DNA of 64,000 bases from Cohnella fermenti (GTDB lineage: Bacteria > Bacillota > Bacilli > Paenibacillales > Paenibacillaceae). Of this stretch, positions 32,373-40,806 are shown piece by piece; positions within the stretch are counted from its first letter, which is position 1; each line of letters starts with the position of its first letter. The translations under genes were made by a program, and so were the position numbers. Location of the stretch: assembly GCF_004801405.1 (NCBI RefSeq), contig NZ_SSOB01000014.1:62001-126000 (forward strand), given 5' to 3'. Below the pieces are notes generated by a model. It did no database searches, was not told the DNA's origin, and saw nothing but the letters and a program-made list of their open reading frames with translations.

Positions 32373-33275
32373 TTGTCCATTCTGCATCCGATTTCCATTA
32401 CAAGAGGCGATATGTTCTTCACCAAGGAGCTCCCGCTGTATATGAACCGGGTGGCCGAGTCCTTCAAGCTGCAGAAGCATGCTCATGACTTTATCGAGAT
32501 TTGCATGGTGACGGAGGGAGGAGGAGAACATTACATCGATGACATTCATTTCAAGGTGTCCAAAGGCGATCTGTTCTATATCCCGATTGGGATGTCCCAT
32601 GTGTTCAGACCGAGGTCGTCCTCACCCGGCAATCGCCTGGTCGTGTACAATTGCATTTTCACTACAGCCTACCTGAATGAATTGATGGCCAAGCATCCGT
32701 TTGAGCCAGGCATTCTCGTCTTCTTCGATGAGCTTGGGCAGCAATGCCGCCGTCTGTCGCTGCAAGATGCGAACGGTGAAGCAGAGCGAATCATGCTGCG
32801 CATGCATCTCGAGTATACTCAGCGAATGACCGGCTATTCCGCCTGTCTGCAAGCCGGATTGGTGGACTTGCTCGTGCTTGTTTATCGGAGAAGCCTGGCC
32901 TCCCCTTCCGTCAACAAAGCTTCCTTCGACAATCGTCTTCGGGAGTGGCTCGCTCGTATCGACCGGGATGTCGCGACACTTTACCCGGCGGATGAGCTCG
33001 CCTCCGACATAGGCATCAGCGTGCGTCATTTGCAGCGACTGATCAAAGCCGCAGCGGGCATGACGCTTACCGAATACATTCAAGTCTCCCGAATCAAACA
33101 AAGCCGACGGCTGTTAAGCGAGACGAATCTGAATATCAGTTCCATCGCGGCCGCTGTCGGCTATCAGGATATGAAATTTTATAATCGGCTATTCAAGCAG
33201 CATTGCGGCATGACGCCAGGCGAATTCCGCAGACGAGTGAGCAGCAACAACTCGCAGCCAGTCATGCACGAATAA
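32373..33275 (+). CDS. AraC-family transcriptional regulator
   Basis: Cytosolic regulator of 300 residues. The N-terminal cupin (HAHDFIEICMVTEGGGEHYIDD...GDLFYIPIGMSHVF, about residues 36-80) would bind a sugar ligand; the C-terminal 100 residues form the AraC DNA-binding domain (LASDIGISVRHLQRLIKAAAG and a second motif ending MTPGEFRRR). The start is TTG, supported by AAGGAG 9 bases upstream. It is divergent from the rhamnosidase, so it probably activates that gene in response to rhamnose or a rhamno-oligosaccharide. Confidence 0.93.
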   Translation: MSILHPISITRGDMFFTKELPLYMNRVAESFKLQKHAHDFIEICMVTEGGGEHYIDDIHFKVSKGDLFYIPIGMSHVFRPRSSSPGNRLVVYNCIFTTAYLNELMAKHPFEPGILVFFDELGQQCRRLSLQDANGEAERIMLRMHLEYTQRMTGYSACLQAGLVDLLVLVYRRSLASPSVNKASFDNRLREWLARIDRDVATLYPADELASDIGISVRHLQRLIKAAAGMTLTEYIQVSRIKQSRRLLSETNLNISSIAAAVGYQDMKFYNRLFKQHCGMTPGEFRRRVSSNNSQPVMHE

Positions 33276-33288
33276 ACGCCGGATGCAA

Positions 33289-33309
33289 GCCACTGGCTAA
33301 GCCGGTGGC
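33289..33309. terminator. Hairpin between convergent genes
   Basis: GCCACTGGC (33289-33297), loop TAA, GCCGGTGGC (33301-33309) with one T-G pair. It overlaps the stop of the minus-strand acyltransferase. There is no T-run, so it is only a possible terminator. Confidence 0.4.
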
Positions 33310-33905
33310 TAGGACTGGCGGCGAGAGGCGATAACCCGCGCGGGAACCCCCACCGCGAGGCTGTACGGCGGAATGTCCTTCGTCACGACGGAGCCGCCGC
33401 CGATGACGGAGCCGCGTCCGATCGTGACGCCGGCCATGATGTTCACCCGCCCTGCTATCCATACGTCATTCTCGATTGTAATCGGCGCCAGGTCGAGGCC
33501 TTGCGTGCGGATCGGCCGATCCGGGTCCGCGAAACGATGGTTGCCGGCGATGATGATCGCGTGAGAGGCGATCCGTACATCGTCGCCGATCGTAATCAGA
33601 CCGGCGGGCTGCTGCTTCGAGCCGTAGCCGACAATGTTCGAATAGGCTTGAATCGAGCAGTTGCGGCCGATCGTGACGTTGCCCTGCAGCAGGACGCCGA
33701 GGGCGACCGTCGAGCGTTCGCCGATTCCAATAAAGCCGTCGCGCGGGTGAATCCGCGCTTCCGGGCTGATCAGACAAGTCGGATGAATGTCCGTCATCGG
33801 ATGCCGGGAAGCGAGCCAGCGCCCGACGCGGGAAGATAGCCGCTGTCCCCATGTCTTCTGCGCCGGCATGCTGTATCCGCCGTCCAGCAACGTCCACCAG
33901 CTCAT
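33309..33905 (-). CDS. Acyltransferase, left-handed beta-helix (hexapeptide) family
   Basis: CoA-dependent O-acetyltransferase of 198 residues. Hexapeptide repeats ([32 protein letters not shown]) build the left-handed beta-helix, and NHRFADP holds the likely catalytic histidine. The C-terminus [14 protein letters not shown] is typical of maltose/galactoside acetyltransferases. The ATG overlaps the stop of the upstream propeller gene (ATGA), so the two are translationally coupled. The acceptor sugar is unknown. Confidence 0.88.
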   Translation of the reverse strand: MSWWTLLDGGYSMPAQKTWGQRLSSRVGRWLASRHPMTDIHPTCLISPEARIHPRDGFIGIGERSTVALGVLLQGNVTIGRNCSIQAYSNIVGYGSKQQPAGLITIGDDVRIASHAIIIAGNHRFADPDRPIRTQGLDLAPITIENDVWIAGRVNIMAGVTIGRGSVIGGGSVVTKDIPPYSLAVGVPARVIASRRQS

Positions 33906-35182
33906 GCCAGCGCTCCGGCCACATCGATCTCGCACACGGTGGCGTGTTCGCCCGGAAGCGTGTTGACGATCACCTTGCGTCCGTCCGAAGAGAAGACGGG
34001 ATGGTGGCAGACGCGTTGCCGGTTCCGCCCGCGCGGCTCCTCCTTGCCGAACACGCGCGGCAGCAGGATGCGGCGGACGACCTCGTCCGTACGGATATCG
34101 ATGAACAGCACCGCGCCCGGAATGCTGCCCTCGTCGGTCACGAGAAGATGGGGATCGGCGGGGGAGATGCTCGGGTGTCCGCCGCTGTGATGCTCGCTGA
34201 GCTTGCGGTAGCCGCTTCCGTCATAGCGCACTTGTGCGAGGCACATGCGCGATGAATCGCCCGGGTCCGGACCGTAGCCGACCAGATGCTCGCCGTCGGG
34301 GTGCCAGGACCAATGGACGCCGGGCCGGCCGTAGCTCAGATCGACGGCCAGGTGCAGGTCGCGAAGCTCACGGTCTGCGGTGAAAATGTACGAGAGTTTA
34401 GGCTCCTCACGGCTGCCGTGAACGCAGTGATTGCCGAAGTAGAACAGCAGCCGGCTGCCGTCCGGACTCCAGCGCACGCAATAGCACATCAGCGTCAGCC
34501 CGTCCTCGCTGCCAAGACGCTGCTTCAGCTCGCGGTCGCTCGCCAGAATGCGTTCCCGAGCCGGATGACGCGCGAGCACGTCGGCAACGCTTAGCGCCAG
34601 CGCAGTACGACTCGGCTCGAAGCTATAGCGGAACAGGCCGTGCTCGTCCCGTCGCTGGAACGGCACAGGCGCCAGTTCCGGCTGGAAGCGGTTGTAGCCA
34701 TATCCTGCCGCATACAGCATGCCCATCAGTCCGGATACGAGCGGCTCCCCATAGGGAGGCGCGCCTTCCATGTCGCCCTCGAGCGCAAGCTCGTCTCCTG
34801 CGAGCAAGTCGCGGCGCATGATAAGCGGGCGATTCAGCGTGCCGGCCTGGTAGTAGACATACCTTCCATCCGGGCTCCATGTCTGCCACAACCCCGTGTG
34901 GAAGAAGCCGGAATGAAGCGTCGTGCTGCCGAACCGGTCAAGGACCGACCCGTCCGCATCCAAGACGATCACCTCGCCAAGCCCATTCGCAAGATCCCCT
35001 CCCGCGACCAGCATTCTGCCGGAGCCGTCCGGCGCATACGGACTGACGGTGTAATAGCTGTGCACGCACCACCGGTCCTTGACGGGATACGGCTTCAGAT
35101 ACGGCGCTTCCGGAAGTCCGGCGACGCTGAAGTGCTGTTTAACCGATTGCGCATTCTCCGATTGCCTATTCTCCGATTGCAT
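33902..35182 (-). CDS. Oligogalacturonate-lyase-like beta-propeller protein (PL22-like)
   Basis: Protein of 426 residues with repeated WSPDG/HPDG/SSDG blades ([59 protein letters not shown]), a seven-bladed propeller. Histidines in [15 protein letters not shown] and in the last blade resemble the metal site of PL22 oligogalacturonate lyases, which turn short uronides into unsaturated products. A TolB-like non-catalytic propeller is the alternative. No signal peptide is seen. The N-terminus has a 15-bp tandem repeat (two QSEN copies). The GH105 gene that uses unsaturated uronides lies divergently next door, which supports the lyase reading. Confidence 0.65.
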   Translation of the reverse strand: MQSENRQSENAQSVKQHFSVAGLPEAPYLKPYPVKDRWCVHSYYTVSPYAPDGSGRMLVAGGDLANGLGEVIVLDADGSVLDRFGSTTLHSGFFHTGLWQTWSPDGRYVYYQAGTLNRPLIMRRDLLAGDELALEGDMEGAPPYGEPLVSGLMGMLYAAGYGYNRFQPELAPVPFQRRDEHGLFRYSFEPSRTALALSVADVLARHPARERILASDRELKQRLGSEDGLTLMCYCVRWSPDGSRLLFYFGNHCVHGSREEPKLSYIFTADRELRDLHLAVDLSYGRPGVHWSWHPDGEHLVGYGPDPGDSSRMCLAQVRYDGSGYRKLSEHHSGGHPSISPADPHLLVTDEGSIPGAVLFIDIRTDEVVRRILLPRVFGKEEPRGRNRQRVCHHPVFSSDGRKVIVNTLPGEHATVCEIDVAGALA

Positions 35183-35316
35183 AAACGCTCCCCCCGCATC
35201 CGCATATAAGATGAAATGTCATAGTCAGTATAGCGGCTGCCGGGCCCGGTTCGCCATTCAGGATACGACCATCATTTGCACAAAACGCTTAATCTGCGGA
35301 ATCCGGCGAATCGGAT

Positions 35317-35331
35317 AAACAATCATTGTTT
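35317..35331. promoter_or_regulatory. Palindromic operator candidate
   Basis: AAACAAT-C-ATTGTTT is a perfect 15-bp palindrome in the spacer between the divergent propeller and GH105 genes. It could serve a repressor acting on both directions. No repressor of the GntR or LacI type is encoded in the window. Confidence 0.5.
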
Positions 35332-35444
35332 CCTTCATGTAGCGAGCCTTGAACAGTCAATACAATGATGGTGAGGAGCGAGGCAGCACAAGCCGTCTGC
35401 CAAAGCGAATCTTGCAAATTCGAACAGACTGGAGGCTAACGCCG

Positions 35445-36500
35445 ATGAACCCGCTCTATATGGCGCAAAAGCTGTACGAGCATCTCGAGCACAGTGAAGA
35501 AGTGAAGCATTATCACGGGCTGCTCGCCATCTTCGGGCTGCTGCAGACCGCGGAAGAGAAGCAAGACGAAGTGCTGCTGGAGAAGGGGAGAAGGATTCTG
35601 TCCCGCTTCCCCGACCGGATCGAGCACCCGCGTTACAATTTTCCCAGCTATGCGATCGGCGGCATTCCCAAGGCGTATGCGTTGCTGAAGGGCTGGATGC
35701 CGGAGGCGGAGGAGCAGGTCAGGGAATACGCCGAGGAGATGCTGACGGCGCCTCGCGATAGACGCGGCATTATGTCCTACCGGTACGAGCCGGAGACGGA
35801 GAAGATCTGGATCGACGTGGCGATGGCGGTGACGCCGTACTTGCTGTATGCGGGTCTTGCGCTGGGCGAGGAGCGCTATCTCGACGAAGCGGCGCGGCAG
35901 ACGTTCCTGATGTACGAGGAATTTGTCGATCGGAGCAACGGACTGCTGCATCAATGCAAGAACTTCCGCGGACCGGGACTGTATTCGGAGGATCACTGGG
36001 GCAGGGGCAACGGCTGGTGTTATCTGCCGCTCACCGAGCTGGTGCTGCGGCTGCCGCAGCAGTCCAAGCACCGGGCGACGGCGGAGCGATACTTCAAGGC
36101 GCTGTCGGCGGCGCTGCTGCCTCATCAGTCGGAACGAGGGCTGTGGAGACAGGAGATTCCGTTCGACCACTCCTACGAGGAGTCTTCCGGCACCGGGCTT
36201 ATTCTGTACGGGATGGGCGTCGGCCTGCGGACCGGACTGCTCGATAGGGCCGCATACGAGCCGGCCTTCCGCAAGGGAATCGACGGGTTGAACACGCTGT
36301 GCATCAACCAAGACTACTCGACGGAATTAAGCTGTCCCGGCTGTCTCTGTCCGGGCGAAGGCGAGGAGAAGGGGACGGTCAAGGCTTACGTCACCCTCCG
36401 TCTGCCTCGACGCGACGAGCCTCACAGCTTCGGACCGCTGATGCTCGCGTTGGTGGAGGCGTACCGCAACGGCATTTACGGTCTGCCGAGGGACGCGTGA
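35445..36500 (+). CDS. Unsaturated uronyl hydrolase (GH105, YteR-like)
   Basis: Hydrolase of 351 residues that removes the unsaturated 4,5-uronic acid left at the non-reducing end by polysaccharide lyases, using a hydration mechanism. The WIDVAMAVTPYLLYAG segment with its key Asp and EDHWGRGNGWCYLPLTEL are family hallmarks of GH88/GH105; the (alpha/alpha)6 pattern runs throughout. No signal peptide is seen. The start at 35445 has GGAGG 9 bases upstream; the frame is open to 35349 without a site. Its stop overlaps the next start (TGATG). Confidence 0.9.
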   Translation: MNPLYMAQKLYEHLEHSEEVKHYHGLLAIFGLLQTAEEKQDEVLLEKGRRILSRFPDRIEHPRYNFPSYAIGGIPKAYALLKGWMPEAEEQVREYAEEMLTAPRDRRGIMSYRYEPETEKIWIDVAMAVTPYLLYAGLALGEERYLDEAARQTFLMYEEFVDRSNGLLHQCKNFRGPGLYSEDHWGRGNGWCYLPLTELVLRLPQQSKHRATAERYFKALSAALLPHQSERGLWRQEIPFDHSYEESSGTGLILYGMGVGLRTGLLDRAAYEPAFRKGIDGLNTLCINQDYSTELSCPGCLCPGEGEEKGTVKAYVTLRLPRRDEPHSFGPLMLALVEAYRNGIYGLPRDA

Positions 36501-37213
36501 TGGAGTTAGTGACGGATGAGAGGTGCGGATTCTCGCTTGTCCATCGGCAGGAGCGCTTCTTCGTCGGTCCGGACCCGGACCGCGGGGCGTGGAGCTTCCT
36601 GGAGGAGGCAGAGGACGGCCGCGGGCGCAAGCGGCCGCCGCAAGCCGTCAGCCGGATCGTGCGGCAGATGGGCGGCATTCAAGTGATTCGCTCCGATGCG
36701 GCGAAGCGGTATGACGGTCCGATCAAGCGTGCGGAGCGGACCTGGATTGCCGCGTCGCCGCATGCGCTGTTCATCGTCGATCGCATCGAGGCCGAGCGAC
36801 CGGTCAAGGCGGAGAGCGTGTTTATGCTTCATAACGGCGACAACGGGATGCAGGTGAAGGTTGCGGCCGAGCACAAGCTGGTGTTAAGGCGCGGCGGCGC
36901 CGGCATGAAGTTTTTCCAAGTGTATGCTTCTTCGGAACAGCGCTTGGCGGAGAGCGGTCAGGCGATCCGCTATGCGAGCGAGCAGTTCCAGCCCAGCCAT
37001 ACGATAGTTTATGCGGCGGCGCTGGACGATACGGACGCCGTGAGGAGCTGGCACATCGTTCCGCTCGGCGAACGGCACTTCTATGTCGAGCCGCCGGCCA
37101 AGACGGGCGGATACTCGCTCGAGCTTGCGGACCGCGAGGCGCTGATCGTGCATGACCGGGAGGCCGGCAAGTCGTACCGGATCGACGGGGAGGACCGCTA
37201 TCCCTTCGCGTAA
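36500..37213 (+). CDS. Beta-sandwich protein, heparinase II/III C-terminal-like
   Basis: Protein of 237 residues not assigned with confidence. It starts with the ATG that overlaps the GH105 stop codon (TGATG), with GAGGGA 6 bases upstream, so it is translationally coupled to that gene. Strand-rich segments such as RTWIAASPHALFIVDRIEAE, VFMLHNGDNGMQV and SWHIVPLGERHFYVE resemble the C-terminal beta domain of heparinase II/III-like lyases, but the catalytic helical domain is missing. It may be an accessory or orphan domain acting with the GH105 enzyme. The last 16 bases overlap the convergent AraC gene. Confidence 0.6.
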   Translation: MELVTDERCGFSLVHRQERFFVGPDPDRGAWSFLEEAEDGRGRKRPPQAVSRIVRQMGGIQVIRSDAAKRYDGPIKRAERTWIAASPHALFIVDRIEAERPVKAESVFMLHNGDNGMQVKVAAEHKLVLRRGGAGMKFFQVYASSEQRLAESGQAIRYASEQFQPSHTIVYAAALDDTDAVRSWHIVPLGERHFYVEPPAKTGGYSLELADREALIVHDREAGKSYRIDGEDRYPFA

Positions 37214-38007
37214 TGGGAGGGCGACTCGCCCGTCAGCTTCTTGAAGAGGCGGCTGAAATAATAAATGTCCTGGAAGCCGACCGCCAGCGCCGCTTCGGTC
37301 ACGTTGCATTCGCCGCTGACGAGCAGATCCTTCGCCTTGCTGATGCGGATGTGGTTCTGGTATTGCACGGCGGTCATCCCCGTAATCTGCTTGAACAGCA
37401 GGCGGAAATGCGATGGGCTGAGGCTCGCGTAGGCAGCCAGATCGTCAATCGAGAAGTGCCGCTTGCAATTCGTCAGGATCAGATCGGCCGTTCGTTCGAT
37501 GGCGTTGTAATGAGCCGTGCCGTAGCTGGCGCGATCCCGCTCCTTGATCAAGATATAGAGAATGTCCATCAGGATGCTTTTGCATTTGACCGTGAAGCCG
37601 CTTCGCTTGCCGGTCCAGATCTGCAGAAGCTCGGAGAACAGCGCGGGCATGCGGTACAGGTGAGGGCTGCGAATGACCGGGTCGAATCGCTCGAAGAGGC
37701 CGCTCGTCTCTTCATTGCGGAAGCGAATATCGAACGAGACCGAGCAGAACGACCAGGGCTTGTCCGGGTCCGCGTAAGCGGAACGGACCAATCCCTTCGG
37801 CAGGAAGAGCAGATCCCCCTTCCCGACCGGAAGCCGTTTGCCGCCAATATGGTAGACCGCTTCTCCCTCTCGGCAGTAGGCGAGCACGTAGCGGTTCGGG
37901 TAAGAGACATCGTTTAATTTCCAGGTCGGACTCGCCTCCCGATCGGTCATGTGATCGATGTCGGAGATGTCGAAGTCGTAATCGGGCAGCGCGGGATGAT
38001 CGGGCAA
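37198..38007 (-). CDS. AraC-family transcriptional regulator
   Basis: Cytosolic regulator of 269 residues. The N-terminal cupin contains REGEAVYHIGGKRLPVGKGDLLFLPKG (about residues 40-65); the C-terminal 100 residues hold the AraC helix-turn-helix pair (LAAYASLSPSHFRLLFKQITG; DIYYFSRLFKKLTGESPSHY). The start is TTG at 38007, with AAAGGAG 8 bases upstream. A longer open frame to 38715 is rejected because it would run through the gene at 38095 on the other strand. It is divergent from the RraA/dehydrogenase operon across 87 bases and probably regulates it. Confidence 0.92.
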   Translation of the reverse strand: MPDHPALPDYDFDISDIDHMTDREASPTWKLNDVSYPNRYVLAYCREGEAVYHIGGKRLPVGKGDLLFLPKGLVRSAYADPDKPWSFCSVSFDIRFRNEETSGLFERFDPVIRSPHLYRMPALFSELLQIWTGKRSGFTVKCKSILMDILYILIKERDRASYGTAHYNAIERTADLILTNCKRHFSIDDLAAYASLSPSHFRLLFKQITGMTAVQYQNHIRISKAKDLLVSGECNVTEAALAVGFQDIYYFSRLFKKLTGESPSHYAKG

Positions 38008-38094
38008 GCGAATCGCTCCTTTCCGTCGTCTGGCATCATTATACAGGAAGAGCCAAGCATTCTGTGCACAAAAATTCGAATGGAGGATACACAA

Positions 38095-38802
38095 ATGGAT
38101 CTGGAACAGTTGAAGGCGGAGCGGGGAACCAAAGCGCTCGCTCCGCTTCCGATAACGGAGCGGGAGCTGTGCGACCGGTTCGAGCAGACATTCACGGCGG
38201 CGGTCAACGATGTGCTGCGCGAGCGGGGGCTGCTCTATCAGGTGCTGCCGGCAGGCATCCTGCCGCTGAAGGACGAGATGAAGGTATGCGGCATCGCCTT
38301 CACCGTCAAAGGATCGAAGAATCTGACGCTGGAGAGCGAGATGGAGCAGCGGGCCCGCATGCTGGAGGAGATCGGGCCGGGAAGCGTTGTCGTGTGGGAT
38401 ACGAGCGGCGACGACGAATCGGCGCAGTGGGGCGAGGTGATGACGATGGCTTCGCAGCGGCGCGGCTGCCGCGGCGCGATCGTCGACGGCGGGGTGCGGG
38501 ATACGAATAAGGTGCTGGAGCAGGACTTCCCCGTCTTCTGCAAGTATCGGACGTCGAACGGGATGCTGGGCCGCTTCCGGATGATCGGCTGGCAGATGCC
38601 CATTCAGATCGGCGGCGTCTTCATCTATCCCGGCGACGTCGTCTTCGGCGACATCGACGGCGTGATCGTTGTTCCGCGCGCGATGGCGTACGAGGTTCTG
38701 CTGAAGGCCGAGCATATCAAGGAGAACGAGAAGGCGATCAAGCAGATGGTGCTGGATGGGTTGACTCCGACGGAAGTCATTAAGAAGGGCGGGTATTTCT
38801 AA
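38095..38802 (+). CDS. RraA-like aldolase/decarboxylase family protein
   Basis: Protein of 235 residues of the RraA / 4-hydroxy-4-methyl-2-oxoglutarate aldolase family, with the hallmarks GAIVDGGVRDT and GDVVFGDIDGVIVVPR. Members are metal-dependent aldolases or decarboxylases for 2-oxo acids. In this neighbourhood it may cleave a 2-keto-3-deoxy acid derived from the uronate or deoxysugar; that is inference. The ATG has GGAGG 8 bases upstream; the frame is open to 37951 without a site. The stop overlaps the dehydrogenase start (TAATG). Confidence 0.85.
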   Translation: MDLEQLKAERGTKALAPLPITERELCDRFEQTFTAAVNDVLRERGLLYQVLPAGILPLKDEMKVCGIAFTVKGSKNLTLESEMEQRARMLEEIGPGSVVVWDTSGDDESAQWGEVMTMASQRRGCRGAIVDGGVRDTNKVLEQDFPVFCKYRTSNGMLGRFRMIGWQMPIQIGGVFIYPGDVVFGDIDGVIVVPRAMAYEVLLKAEHIKENEKAIKQMVLDGLTPTEVIKKGGYF

Positions 38803-39833
38803 TGAGAGCGGCGGTCATGGAGAAGTGGGGAGCTATCTTGATCCGGGACGTCCCGATTCCGGTTCCGAAGGACGACGAAGTATTGATCAAGGTGAAGTAT
38901 ACCGGCATATGCGGCACCGATCTGCATATTTACGAAGGCCATCATCCGACGGCCAAGGCGCCGCTGATTCCCGGGCACGAGTTCGTCGGCACGATCGAGC
39001 GGATCAATACGCGGCGGCATACGGAGCTGCGGGAGGGGGACCGGGTGGTCGTCGAGCCGCTGCTCAGCTGCGGCGAATGCGAGGCGTGCCGCGAGGGGAA
39101 CCCGCACGTATGCCGCCGCCTGGGGCTGCTCGGCATTCATGCGAACGGCGGCTTCGCCGAATATGTGACGGCATCGCTGGACAAGGCGATTCGCGTGGAC
39201 GACAGCCTGCCCGATACGATTGCGGCGCTGGCCGAGCCGTTCGCCGTCGGCTACCACGTCAATCGCCGGGCCGGCGTGGAGCGGGGCGACCGCGTGCTCG
39301 TCATCGGCGGCGGACCGATCGGCTTGATCGCAGGTCTCGTCGCACGCGAGCGGGGAGCGTCGATGGTGGCGTTCTCGGAGATTAACCCGGCGCGAATTGC
39401 GCAGGCGCAATCGTTCGGCTTCGCGCAGACGATCAATCCGGCGGCGGAGGATGCGGCGGCGCGCACCGACGAACTGACCGGCGGGGAAGGCTTCGACATC
39501 GTCATCGAGGTGTCCGGCTCGCAGGCCGGGCTGCTGTTCGCGACGCAAGCATGCCGCATCCGCGGCAAGATCGTGTTCGTCGGCTTTCCCGGCGCGGTGC
39601 CGCAAGTGAACGTGCTGCAGGGCATCTTCAAGGAGCTGGTCTTCATCGGCAGCCGCGTCTACACGTTCGACGACTTCCGGCAGACCGTGGAGCTGCTGGG
39701 CCGAATGGCTGCGGACACGAAGCTGTCCGTCGACCGTCTCATCACGGACATCTGCGACGTCGAAGAGCTGGAAGCATCCATTCATGCAATGAAGGAAGGC
39801 CGGACCAACGGCAAAATTTTAATTCGATTCTAA
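38802..39833 (+). CDS. Zinc-dependent alcohol dehydrogenase (MDR family)
   Basis: NAD(P)-dependent sugar-alcohol or threonine-type dehydrogenase of 343 residues. Catalytic zinc ligands are Cys37 in TGICGTDLH and His59-Glu60 in PGHEF; the structural zinc site is Cys90, Cys93, Cys96 and Cys104. The Rossmann motif VLVIGGGPIGLIAG binds the cofactor. The first base of the ATG is the last base of the upstream stop. It is close to L-threonine 3-dehydrogenase and sorbitol dehydrogenase types; a sugar or sugar-acid substrate is expected from context. Confidence 0.92.
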   Translation: MRAAVMEKWGAILIRDVPIPVPKDDEVLIKVKYTGICGTDLHIYEGHHPTAKAPLIPGHEFVGTIERINTRRHTELREGDRVVVEPLLSCGECEACREGNPHVCRRLGLLGIHANGGFAEYVTASLDKAIRVDDSLPDTIAALAEPFAVGYHVNRRAGVERGDRVLVIGGGPIGLIAGLVARERGASMVAFSEINPARIAQAQSFGFAQTINPAAEDAAARTDELTGGEGFDIVIEVSGSQAGLLFATQACRIRGKIVFVGFPGAVPQVNVLQGIFKELVFIGSRVYTFDDFRQTVELLGRMAADTKLSVDRLITDICDVEELEASIHAMKEGRTNGKILIRF

Positions 39834-39873
39834 TCTTCCAAACTTCTTAAGGCGATAAGGAGGCGTTGCGAAT

Positions 39874-40602
39874 ATGAAGACAAATGCGAAGCAACGGCAA
39901 TTGACGGTGGCCATCATTGGAGCCGGCGGCGGCATCGGGCAGGCGGCGGCACGGGTGCTGGCGGCGCAGGGAGCCCGGCTGGCGCTCGGCTCGCGCGGGG
40001 AGCCGGCGCTCCGGGAATTGACGGAGGAGCTGGCGGGCGGGGGAGCGGACGTTGCCTTCCGAACCGTCGATGTGACGAAGGAGGAGGAGGTTCGCGCATT
40101 CTTCGAGTGGGCGGGCCGTACGTTCGGCACCTTGGATGTGCTGGTGAACGCTGCGGGACTCAGCATCCCCGCACAGCTCGCCGAGATGACGGAGGAGGCG
40201 TACGATCGGACAATCGACGTCAATGTGAAGGGAAGCTTCCTGTGCTCCAAGCACTTCATTCCGCATACGGATCGGGAGCGCGGCGGCTTGGTCGTCCATG
40301 TCGGCTCGATGGCCGCGAAGCGGGCGAACAGCGGGGCGCCGCTGTATTGCACGGCGAAGGCGGCGGTGAACATGCTGGCCCAAGGGCTGGCGCTGCAACT
40401 GGCCGAACGTCATATTCGCGTGACGACGATTAATCCCGGGGCGACCGACACCGGCTTCTGGGGCGAGCGGCAGGTGCCGCGGGACAAGTTCATGACGGCG
40501 GCCGACGTGGCGGATGTCATCGCCTTCGTGGCGGCGCTGAACCCGCGGATCGTCGTGCACGAGATCAACTTCGAATCGTTCGCTTCCTTCCGCCCTTTAT
40601 AA
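39874..40602 (+). CDS. Short-chain dehydrogenase/reductase
   Basis: NAD(P)-dependent oxidoreductase of 242 residues. The cofactor motif is GAGGGIG (residues 16-22), NAAG is present, and the catalytic set is Ser in HVGSMAAKRA and Tyr-X3-Lys in YCTAK. AAGGAGG lies before the ATG. It follows the zinc dehydrogenase by 40 bases and is probably co-transcribed. Oxidation of a sugar or reduction of an uronate-derived ketone fits the neighbourhood; the substrate is unknown. Confidence 0.92.
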   Translation: MKTNAKQRQLTVAIIGAGGGIGQAAARVLAAQGARLALGSRGEPALRELTEELAGGGADVAFRTVDVTKEEEVRAFFEWAGRTFGTLDVLVNAAGLSIPAQLAEMTEEAYDRTIDVNVKGSFLCSKHFIPHTDRERGGLVVHVGSMAAKRANSGAPLYCTAKAAVNMLAQGLALQLAERHIRVTTINPGATDTGFWGERQVPRDKFMTAADVADVIAFVAALNPRIVVHEINFESFASFRPL

Positions 40603-40640
40603 TTGCCTAATCGGCTGCAAAAACGGATAATATAGGACGG

Positions 40641-40706
40641 GCGCCGTATTTATAGACATTTCGGACGATATTGCAGTGTTCATCCGGCTGTCTCCCATTA
40701 TATATT
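40641..40706 (+). promoter_or_regulatory. Activator-type promoter A: tandem half-sites and -10 box
   Basis: Half-site GCGCCGTATT (40641-40650) and strong half-site GGACGATATT (40663-40672, continuing GCAGTGTTC) lie 22 bases apart; TATATT (40701-40706) begins 38 bases after the second one. There is no good -35 box. The same geometry is found at promoters B (44730) and C (60719). It precedes the binding-protein gene of importer 2 and suits a tandem-binding AraC activator. Confidence 0.75.
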
Positions 40707-40806
40707 CGAGTCGTCAAGCCGAGGGCGGCCGCTTTCGTCGCGGCATTGTGAAAGCGCTGTACCGAGGATGAGACAACATTATGATGAAATGGGGTCAGCA
40801 GCCACA

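Noticed and set aside
40749..40762. cre-like TGAAAGCGCTGTAC before the importer 2 binding-protein gene
   Set aside because: Only 11 of 14 positions match the consensus, and the conserved CA end is missing.
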